This document shows, one piece after another, positions 6,247 through 13,000 of a stretch of 19,438 bases of DNA. The notes below the pieces were generated by a model. It saw only the letters and a program-made list of their open reading frames with translations. It had not been told where the DNA came from and did no database searches. The translations under genes and the position numbers were made by a program. Numbering within the stretch: position 1 is the stretch's first letter; each line of letters opens with the position of its first letter. Source of the DNA: an uncultured Clostridia bacterium (GTDB lineage Bacteria > Bacillota > Clostridia > Christensenellales > CAG-1252); contig CAMOUZ010000012.1 of the NCBI GenBank assembly GCA_946626795.1, positions 1-19,438 on the forward strand, written 5' to 3'.

Positions 6247-6301
6247 GAACCCGCGAAAGCCAGCTTGGGAAGCTGGTGCTCTACCATTGAACGACTCCCG
6301 C
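6227..6301 (-). tRNA. tRNA-Gly, anticodon CCC
   Basis: 75 bases including an encoded CCA. The acceptor stem GCGGGAG (6301-6295) pairs with CTCCCGC (6237-6231). The D arm is GTTC/GAGC around AATGGTA. The anticodon stem CCAGC/GCTGG encloses the loop TTCCCAA, giving anticodon CCC. The T arm carries GGTTCGATTCC and the discriminator base is T. It decodes GGG. A consensus promoter lies upstream and a terminator immediately downstream, so it is a monocistronic transcript divergent from ung. Confidence 0.96.
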
Positions 6302-6311
6302 ATATATTGTT

Positions 6312-6340
6312 ATTATAATGTGCGAGAAGGAGGAAGTCAA
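6312..6340 (-). promoter_or_regulatory. Sigma-A promoter of tRNA-Gly
   Basis: On the minus strand, TTGACT (6340-6335), a 17-base spacer and a perfect TATAAT (6317-6312), ten bases before the mature tRNA 5' end at 6301. It faces away from the ung promoter in the same spacer. Confidence 0.85.
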
Positions 6341-6354
6341 TCGTATTTTCCTTC

Positions 6355-6389
6355 TTTGCAAAAAGATATGGATATGATATACTATATGT
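6355..6389 (+). promoter_or_regulatory. Promoter of ung, placed for a leaderless transcript
   Basis: TTTGCA (6355-6360; or TTGCAA one base later), a 17-base (or 16-base) spacer and TATACT (6378-6383), then six bases (ATATGT), then the ung ATG at 6390. No Shine-Dalgarno sequence fits between the predicted start and the ATG. The -35 is weaker than at coaX and maf. Confidence 0.65.
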
Positions 6390-7055
6390 ATGGTACATAT
6401 CGGAAATTCTTGGGATGAGCTTTTGAAAGGGGAATGGACGCAGCCTTATTATAAGGATCTGCGCGCTTTCCTCGCGAATGAATATCGCACGCGTTCGGTC
6501 TGTCCTCCGATGGAGGATATCTTTAATGCCTTCAAGCTCTGTCCCTATGAGAATGTGAAAGTCGTCATTTTGGGGCAGGATCCTTATTATGGCGTCGCGC
6601 AGGCGCATGGGCTCTCTTTCTCCGTCAGGAAGGAGATCGACGTGCCGCCTTCTTTGAAAAATATCTATAAGGAGCTGTCGGACGACGTCGGTTTCGTCCC
6701 GCCCGCGCATGGTTTTTTGGAGAAATGGGCGAAGGAGGGCGTCTTCCTTTTGAATGCCACGTTGACCGTCCGCCTCGGGCAGCCACTCTCTCATCGCGGA
6801 CATGGCTGGGAGACCTTCACCGATCACGTGATCAGCCTTCTTTCCAAGCGGGAGAAGCCGATGGTCTTTCTCCTTTGGGGGGCGAATGCGCGCAGTAAAG
6901 CGAGCCTCATCGACGCTTCTCGTCATCTCGTCTTGCAAGCACCCCATCCGAGTCCGCTTTCCGCGTATGCGGGGTTCTTCGGGTGCAAACATTTTTCGAA
7001 GGCGAATGCCTTCCTTGCGCGCTTCGGAGAAGAGGTTGATTGGTCGCTGGAATAG
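6390..7055 (+). CDS. ung: Uracil-DNA glycosylase, family 1
   Basis: Excises uracil from DNA to start base-excision repair in the cytosol. 221 residues, normal length. The N-terminus IGNSWDELL and PPMEDIFNAFKL (39-50) match family 1. VILGQDPYYG (59-68) holds the catalytic Asp64 and the thymine-excluding Tyr66. LLNATLTVR (120-128) provides the uracil-binding Asn, GWETFTD (139-145) follows, and APHPSPLSA (184-192) carries the catalytic His186 and the DNA-intercalation loop region, ending with GFFGCKHFS. The residue after Tyr66 is Tyr rather than the usual His of GQDPYH. The start is chosen because the family N-terminus fits and a -10 box ends six bases upstream. Confidence 0.96.
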   Translation: MVHIGNSWDELLKGEWTQPYYKDLRAFLANEYRTRSVCPPMEDIFNAFKLCPYENVKVVILGQDPYYGVAQAHGLSFSVRKEIDVPPSLKNIYKELSDDVGFVPPAHGFLEKWAKEGVFLLNATLTVRLGQPLSHRGHGWETFTDHVISLLSKREKPMVFLLWGANARSKASLIDASRHLVLQAPHPSPLSAYAGFFGCKHFSKANAFLARFGEEVDWSLE

Positions 7056-7059
7056 CGCC

Positions 7060-7088
7060 TTGACTTGCCCTTGGGCATATGTTAGAAT
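7060..7088 (+). promoter_or_regulatory. Promoter of the YcxB-like gene
   Basis: TTGACT (7060-7065), a 17-base spacer and TAGAAT (7083-7088). It begins five bases after the ung stop. The predicted start near 7095 leaves a leader of only about 11 bases that still contains a GGAG ribosome site (7096-7099) before the ATG at 7106. Confidence 0.75.
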
Positions 7089-7105
7089 GAGAAACGGAGA
7101 TAGAT

Positions 7106-7648
7106 ATGGAAAAGCCTATTGTTTGTGAGAATACCACGGTCTATGATTTCAGGGCGCACCAACGCTTTAACGAGCTTATGGTCGGGCTTTCGCAATGGAT
7201 CATGTATGGCGTTGCGATGCTTCTCGGCGCGCTTATGATCGTCGTTTATGTATTCTTGCGCGCTCCCGTCGTCTTGATCTTTGCGATCACGGTGATCCTC
7301 TTGATCAACTTGATGAAATTCGTCTTCCAGCCCGCTTCGTTGAAGAAGACGTACGGACAGATCCTTGCGCTTCGCGGGGAGATGATCTTCGTCTTTCGCT
7401 TTCATGACGACAGCTTCGACGAGCTTTGCAAAAGCAGTAAGGGAGAGCAAGGGATCGAGGTCTCCTACGATCTTTTGAAGACCATTGTGGAGACTAAGGA
7501 AGAGTTCCTTTTCGTCACCAAACAAGGCACGGCTTTTTATATGCGCAAGGATCCCGAGTACGTCTATGAGACAGAGCAGCTTTCGCTCTGCTTGCAGAAG
7601 TATAAAAATTATCGTTTCCGCGGCAAAAAGGCGAAGACGGAAGCGTAA
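7106..7648 (+). CDS. YcxB-like membrane protein
   Basis: 180 residues. Two hydrophobic helices (about 33-53 and 55-72) form a hairpin in the first half, with QWIMYGVAMLLGALMIVVY and VVLIFAITVILLINLM. The C-terminal half is a soluble domain of beta strands (FVFRFHDDSFDEL, then the strand IEVSYDLLKTIVETKEEFLFVTK, then GTAFYMRK), which fits the YcxB-like C-terminal domain as I know it: a PH-like fold read as strand, Tyr, then a hydroxyl-rich 'x-af-i-k' end. The biochemical role of the family is unknown. The tail is basic (FRGKKAKTEA). It has its own promoter between ung and folT and is likely monocistronic, since the folT promoter starts five bases after its stop. Confidence 0.8.
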   Translation: MEKPIVCENTTVYDFRAHQRFNELMVGLSQWIMYGVAMLLGALMIVVYVFLRAPVVLIFAITVILLINLMKFVFQPASLKKTYGQILALRGEMIFVFRFHDDSFDELCKSSKGEQGIEVSYDLLKTIVETKEEFLFVTKQGTAFYMRKDPEYVYETEQLSLCLQKYKNYRFRGKKAKTEA

Positions 7649-7652
7649 TCGC

Positions 7653-7681
7653 TTGACATTCTTTCCATAAGGAAATACAAT
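7653..7681 (+). promoter_or_regulatory. Promoter of the riboswitch-folT transcript
   Basis: A perfect TTGACA (7653-7658), a 17-base spacer and TACAAT (7676-7681). The predicted start is near 7688, right at the 5' strand of riboswitch helix P1. Confidence 0.87.
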
Positions 7682-7686
7682 AAAAA

Positions 7687-7779
7687 CACAAAGTAGATAA
7701 GCCGCGTAAAGTGTTGCAAAATGGGACGTTGTTTGCAAACGAAAGGGAGATCCTGCGGTGGCTTGTTGCGTTCGTTGTG
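7687..7779 (+). ncRNA. Tetrahydrofolate (THF) riboswitch
   Basis: The leader of folT matches the THF riboswitch core in order: GTAGATAA (7693-7700), GCGTAAAGTG (7704-7713), ATGGGACGTTG (7721-7731), AACGAA (7738-7743), TGCGGTGGCTT (7754-7764) and TTGCG (7766-7770). Helices visible by eye are P1 CACAA (7687-7691) with TTGTG (7775-7779), P2 AAGCC (7699-7703) with GGCTT (7760-7764), and P3 TTGCAAA (7714-7720) with TTTGCAA (7732-7738). It binds reduced folates, and its place in front of a folate-type ECF gene agrees with the class. Confidence 0.9.
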
Positions 7780-7800
7780 GAATAGTCATATTTTTCAATG

Positions 7801-7826
7801 GACCTTCTTTGTAGGAGGTTTTTTTT
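7801..7826 (+). promoter_or_regulatory. folT ribosome-site sequestering hairpin / weak terminator
   Basis: ACCTTC (7802-7807) can pair with GGAGGT (7814-7819) across a 6-base loop. The 3' arm is the folT Shine-Dalgarno sequence itself and is followed by an eight-T tract (7819-7826) running directly into the ATG. The same element could therefore hide the ribosome site or act as an intrinsic terminator, and is the probable expression platform of the THF riboswitch. Which mechanism applies is inference. Confidence 0.6.
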
Positions 7827-8360
7827 ATGAAGATTTCGACCAAAAAGATCGCTTATATAGCGCTTCTTGCCGCCGTAAACGTATTCTTGAATGCTTTTAC
7901 TTGGACGGCGGATGGGCTCGGATATGCGATCAGCCTTACTTATATCCCCACCTTCCTCGCCGGATTTTATTTCGGCCCCTTCGCAGGTTTTCTTGTCGGA
8001 TTGATAGGAGACGTCTTGGGCTGTATCCTTTGGCCGAAAGGGGCTTGGATCCCGCTTATAACCCTTGCTTCCGCTTTAATGGGCGTGATCCCCGGGTTTG
8101 TGCGAAAGATCAAGCTCGATCGTCGGATTCTACTTTTGATCAGTTATCTTGCCACGTACGTGATTTGCAGTATGTTTGTGAATACGCTCGGCTTGTGGCT
8201 TGTCTATGCCGCCACCAAAAAGACTTTCTGGGTGTATATGATAGGCAGGCTTCCCATTCAGCTTACGGTTATGCTGATCAATTCCACAATCAATCTTCTG
8301 ACCATGCCTTTCTTTGAACGTTTTCTTGCGCCGCGCGCGAAGAGTGCGAACGCCGCTTGA
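7827..8360 (+). CDS. folT: ECF transporter substrate-binding S component, folate type
   Basis: 177-residue, six-helix membrane protein that binds the vitamin and partners with a shared ECF energising module (EcfA, EcfA', EcfT), not encoded here. The N-terminus KKIAYIALLAAVNVFLNAF is typical of ECF S components, followed by an extracellular loop and FYFGPFAGFLVGLIGDVLG (about 49-67), the FGP...G...D.LG pattern of the FolT/ThiT-like group. The upstream THF riboswitch makes folate the best substrate assignment. A GTAGGAGG ribosome site sits eight bases before the ATG. The last 71 bases overlap the end of the convergent flippase gene. Confidence 0.92.
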   Translation: MKISTKKIAYIALLAAVNVFLNAFTWTADGLGYAISLTYIPTFLAGFYFGPFAGFLVGLIGDVLGCILWPKGAWIPLITLASALMGVIPGFVRKIKLDRRILLLISYLATYVICSMFVNTLGLWLVYAATKKTFWVYMIGRLPIQLTVMLINSTINLLTMPFFERFLAPRAKSANAA

Positions 8361-9861
8361 TCTTCTTCGGCTTTGTTTTATTGCGAAATAGGATCGCTTT
8401 TACGTTCGGTATGGGGCGAAAGAGGAAAAGGAGCAGAGCGTAAGTCGCCGCGCCCACCGTCGAGACCAGCGCCGCGCGCAAAAAGAGGGAGCCGCTTTCG
8501 CAGATTTTATCCGCTATTTTCATTGATAACATTGTCGGAAAGGCGATGAGCATAATGCTGAGGGCAGGACGAAAAGAACTGCCGCTCAGCGCTTCTTTTT
8601 TTAAGAGGAAGACCATGCCGAAGATGAATTGCGAGAGGTAGAAGGTGCTTTCCGCCACGGAAAGGGCATAGATCCCGATATATTTCGGCAGGAGGAGGAT
8701 CTCCGCGATGAGAAAGACGGCGGAGAGGGCGAAAGCGAAGAAAACTTTCTTTTCCTCTCCGAGAGAGTTCAGCGTGGTGTTGATGAGTCCCGTAAGCGCA
8801 ACGGGAATGACCATTCCGGCGGAGAAGGCGATGAATGTCCCCGCCTTTTTATCTCCGAATAAGAGCTCGCCGTAGCATTCGCCCATCACGGCGTATAAGG
8901 CGTAGAAGAAGACCGTTATCAAAAAGATGAAGAGGATGGAATGATCTACGCGTCGCCTGAGTTCCGCCCATTTTCCCTCCGCTGCGAGTGCGGCGGCTTC
9001 GGGAAGGATGACCACGGAAAGTGCCCCCGTCAGCGAGAGTGGGGCGAAGAGCAGGGAGAAAGCCATTCCCACGGCTCTGCCGTATTCCGCCGCGGCTTCA
9101 CCTGCGGTAAGCCCGCTGCGAACGAGCGCCGCGGGAAGTGCGATGGCGATGAAGGAAGAGATGAAGCCCGCGGATACGCGCATAAGCGTAATGGGCGTGC
9201 CCGAGCGTACGAGATCCTTTATGCCGCTCGGCTTCGCGATGCGTCCGCCTTTGACAAAATAGAGGATGAGAAGCACCGCCATTACGGCGTAATCCGTCAC
9301 GGTGAAGGCGATCGCGAGGGCGACGTCCTTCGAGAGAAGAAGAAAAGCGTTTGAGAGCAGCGTCACGCAAGCGACGATCTTTAAGATCTCTTCGAGCAGT
9401 TCCGTAAGACTATATTCGATATAATGCTTTTTCCCCATCAAGTATCCCCGCACAAGTTGATAGAGTACGGTGCTGATGAGCGCGGGTAAGATGATATAAA
9501 AGAGCGGAAGGCACCTTTCGTCCGAGAACAAGAAAGTCAAACGGCTACGCAGGAAAAAAGCCGTCACGACGAGGAGAAACGCCGTGCCGAGGGAGAGGAG
9601 CGCCGCGCCCGTTACGACGGAGTGCAGCTCCTCGGAGCGTTTTTTTGCGGTGTATTCCGCCGTCTTTCTCGATAGGATCAGCGGAATGCCCGAAGCGGAA
9701 ATCGTGCAAAAGAGAGCGAAGACCGAAACGCACATTTGGAAGAGCCCGAGGATCTCCGCGCCCACTTTCCGCGAGAGATAGATCTTGAAAAGGAAAGATA
9801 ATATCCGCGTAAGGATGGAAAAGATCATGATGAGGATCGTGCTTTGTTTCAGCGTGCGCAT
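8290..9861 (-). CDS. Polysaccharide/lipid flippase, SpoVB/MurJ-like (MOP superfamily)
   Basis: 523 residues from the chosen start, with about 14 hydrophobic segments. The N-terminus LKQSTILIMIFSILTRILSF, followed by KIYLSRKVGAEILGLFQM, is the hallmark of the oligosaccharide flippase branch related to SpoVB. RGYLMGKKHYIEYSLTELLEEILKI in the middle is also typical. Members move lipid-linked cell-wall or polysaccharide precursors across the membrane. The frame is open upstream to 9990, but that would start inside the neighbour's terminator and add 43 non-family residues. ATG 9861 has GGAG six bases upstream and gives the correct N-terminus. The C-terminus is a basic tail (KPKKIKRRSHSSR) that overlaps folT by 71 bases. 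The exact substrate is not determinable. Confidence 0.9.
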   Translation of the reverse strand: MRTLKQSTILIMIFSILTRILSFLFKIYLSRKVGAEILGLFQMCVSVFALFCTISASGIPLILSRKTAEYTAKKRSEELHSVVTGAALLSLGTAFLLVVTAFFLRSRLTFLFSDERCLPLFYIILPALISTVLYQLVRGYLMGKKHYIEYSLTELLEEILKIVACVTLLSNAFLLLSKDVALAIAFTVTDYAVMAVLLILYFVKGGRIAKPSGIKDLVRSGTPITLMRVSAGFISSFIAIALPAALVRSGLTAGEAAAEYGRAVGMAFSLLFAPLSLTGALSVVILPEAAALAAEGKWAELRRRVDHSILFIFLITVFFYALYAVMGECYGELLFGDKKAGTFIAFSAGMVIPVALTGLINTTLNSLGEEKKVFFAFALSAVFLIAEILLLPKYIGIYALSVAESTFYLSQFIFGMVFLLKKEALSGSSFRPALSIMLIAFPTMLSMKIADKICESGSLFLRAALVSTVGAATYALLLFLFRPIPNVKAILFRNKTKPKKIKRRSHSSRAAQENVQRKAWSED

Positions 9862-9962
9862 TCTGGCTCCGTCGGACGTTTCGTCCTTTAAAGGTATTGC
9901 TTTATAATATATGGAAAAGAAGCGCGGATTATAAGTGAAAGACGTTTCAACGGAAGCTTCGT

Positions 9963-10000
9963 AAAAAAAAAGAAGGACTTGTTTGGGCAAGTCCTTCTTT
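9963..10000 (-). terminator. Intrinsic terminator after the modular surface-protein gene
   Basis: A 13-bp perfect stem (9969-9981 with 9988-10000) and a 6-base loop. The plus-strand A run from 9963 becomes a long T run after the stem on the minus strand. It lies 23 bases after the stop at 10024 and separates that gene from the flippase. Confidence 0.93.
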
Positions 10001-10023
10001 CGGTTTTGTGGATTCGGAAGAGA

Positions 10024-13000
10024 TCAGTCTTTATATTCGTCACGCGGCGTGCCGGAATTCGTCTCTTCTTTCTCGTCTTCGGGCTTCGAGGTATTGTTTC
10101 TGTCGTAAGAAGCAGCCTTGCCCTTCGCGCCCTTGACTTTCTTCGGCGCGTACTTTCTGATGAGCCAAGCCGCGATGACCGCGATAAGGATCACAGCGAT
10201 CGCAATGGAAGTGACGTAAGTCCAGAAGAGGGTAGAACTGATCTTCTTTTTGCCGTCATCGTCGTCTCCGTTTTCGTCATCGCCGTCGCCTTCTTCGTCG
10301 GTCTTCTCTTCGTCTTTGAGATCGATCACACTGGTGTATTCGCTTGCGGTCGCGGCGGCAAAGGTCGCGTTATCCGTGGGCGCAAGGCTGACGTTATCGA
10401 TGAAGAGATAGCCTTTGAGCTTGCCTTCATCGGTGTTTTCACCGAGGATGAAGGAGAGCTTTGCGTCGGTGACGGAAGAGGACTTCTCATTGTTGATGTA
10501 GAAATTCACGAGCTTCCATTCGCCGATCGTCTCCGTGCCGTTTTCGTCATAGGAGCCGGTATTGACGTCGAGGGTGTAGGCGTCATCTCCGATCGTCACT
10601 TTCACTTTCGCATTCTTGCCTTTTTCGAGCCAAGCGGTGCGCACGTAAGCGGAAAACTTGTAGCAAGAGCCTGATTCGAGGGTGAGGGAAGTGGTCTCGT
10701 AGGAGTAGTAATTCGCCTTGCGGTTATTGATGAGAAGAACGTAATTTCCGATCGTAGCGTCCGTGATGCCCGCCGTGGAGAAGATGACGTCCGCCGTCAG
10801 GCTTCCGACGATCTCGTCTTGCGTGCTGTCGTCACCCTCGACCTTTTCGGTCTTGTAGATGCCGAGATTCTCGTACTTATAAGAATTTTTCGTGATGACG
10901 CCCGCCACTTGCGCGTCGCTGTTCACGTATCCGGAAGTGCTTTCGCCCGTGCCGGAGAAGAGGTTCGGCTTGACCGCGGTCTCGGAATCGGTGCTGTCCG
11001 TATCGAAGGTCGTGGTGGTGAAGACGGCGGTGTCGGTATTTTCGCGCGTCTTGTATTCGTTGAAGACGTCTTCCTCAATGGTGTAGTAAGTGAAGCTGTC
11101 AAAGAGGATGGTGCCGCTGTACGGGGTGTCCTCATTGCCTTTCTCGCCGTAATAGATCTCGAAATTCGCGCTCACGCTCGAAAGACCGGTCTGGACGAGG
11201 AAGATGTATTCCACCCAATTGTTCGACGCCACGATGGAGAGCATAGAGGTCTCCGTGTTAGTGGAAGAGGTGGTGAGATAGACTTGACCGACGGCGCCCA
11301 CCGTTGCTCTCGCATAGAATTTCAAAACATAGTAGGAATTCGCGGAGAGGGAGACCGTCGGGCTCTTGATCGCGGGGGTCTTGGTCTTGTCGTTGACTTT
11401 CTCCTCTGCGTCTTCGTCCGCGTCGTCTTCCTTGTAGGTGTTTTTGAGGGTCACCGTGGTGACGGTCTCACTTGCGGGATCATTGCGCGTCGTGATCATA
11501 AGGAGGTTCGGGGCGCCGAAGGCGACTGACTTGATCTTCGTGCTTTCGACGACGCTGTCCGCCCAGCCGTTATAGAGATTCGCGTCGAGACCGAACTGCC
11601 CGAGATAGGAGTTCGTCTCATCGACGTTGTTCTTATTGATGATGCCGGCGATGAGCTTATTCACCTTTACGTCTTTCACGCCGTCTTTTGTATTCTGCGA
11701 GACCTTGAAGGTGCCGTAGGTGTCATTGACGTTGTTCTCCCAGCTCGAAGGAATGGCGGCGACGTAGTAGCCTTTATTATCATACTCGTCGAGAAGCTTG
11801 ACCTGACCGTTCTCTTGATCGATCTCGGTCTTTTCGAGGTCGTACGTATTGAAGTTTCCGTTGGTGATCGTCGGCGACGTATCGGAAGCGAAGGAGTACT
11901 GTGTCGAATAGTCGCTCGAAGGCGCTTTGTTATATTCGGTGTAAGTGATCTGCTCCATATTGATGCTCGCGATGAGGAAAGCTCCTTTCTTATAAGAAGA
12001 CGGATCGTATTTCGTGCCGCTTCCGAGGGAGAAGGAGAGATAGACCTTATTGGAATTCGCTTTCTCATTCACGGCGGATGCGGTTGCGCCTTGGAGATAG
12101 AAGACGTATTCTACGTAGTCATTCGTCGTCTCATCCGAGTATTCGGAAGTATTGACGGAGAAAGAATGTTTGGATTCGTTTGAATCATCGAGGAGTTCGA
12201 GCGTCATATGATCGTCTTTGTCGATGCCGACCGTCTTGACCCAAACGGAGAGTCTGTAATGCAGATTCTGCTTGACTTCGATGGGGGAGTCTTTCAGCGC
12301 CGTCACTTTATATGCGGAGGGGATGACGTTATTGACCAAAAGGACGTTGGAATATGCGTAAGGATAGAGGGGGTTCGCGTCGAGCTTGTAGACGTCCTTC
12401 CAGGTCTCCGTCCAAGCGGCTTCGTTCGCCGCAAGTGCGGTGGCGTCGATCATCTTCGTGATAACGTCGCCCTCGTTGACGACCACGCTGTCCACGGCGG
12501 CAAAGGTCATTCCCGCGGGAAGATTGGTCTCGGAATCGAGGGTGGAAAGATCGTGATTCTCGATCATATTCGCTTTGATGGACTTCAAATCGACGTATTC
12601 GTATCTTGTCCTGTAATTCGCAGAGACGACGGGATTGTTCTTTAATTCGTTGAGCTTCGCGTCGCGATCGCTGAACGTGCCGAGATCGGTGAAGGTGAGC
12701 TTGTCGAAATAAGCGGAGCCTTGGGTGAGGGTCGCGGCGCTTTCGTCTATGCCGAGCCAAAGCTCGATCGTGAAATCTTTCGCGCTGTATTCATTTCCGA
12801 GGATGTAGAAAGTGATCTTCTCCCAGCCGTTGTTGAGGTCGTAGTTCGTCTGAATGGCGGTGATGGAGTATTTGTCTGCGCCGTTCAAGACGATGGCGGC
12901 GCCTTGCTTTGCGAAATCCTCATCCGTCATCGTGGCGGGAGCTTCGCTCTTATCCACGGCGGCTTTGACCCATACGGAGACTTCATAAAGAGTGGAAATC

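Noticed and set aside
6126..6992. Long minus-strand open frame across ung and the tRNA
   Set aside because: It is antisense to a clear uracil-DNA glycosylase and translates through the tRNA-Gly gene, a well-known false ORF pattern.
7066..7077. TGCCC-TT-GGGCA hairpin after ung as a terminator
   Set aside because: It has a two-base loop and no T run, and it lies inside the promoter spacer of the next gene.
7721..8317. 198-codon plus-strand frame over the riboswitch and folT
   Set aside because: It lies in another frame of the folT gene, begins inside the THF aptamer, and lacks family similarity.
9862..9990. N-terminal extension of the flippase to an ATG at 9990
   Set aside because: It would start inside the terminator of the neighbouring gene and add 43 residues unlike the family. 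ATG 9861 has a ribosome site and the normal N-terminus.
12329..12760. Frames in other phases within the surface-protein gene, on both strands
   Set aside because: They are Arg/Ser-rich shadows produced by codon bias, with no start signals. The 4-kb frame explains the region.
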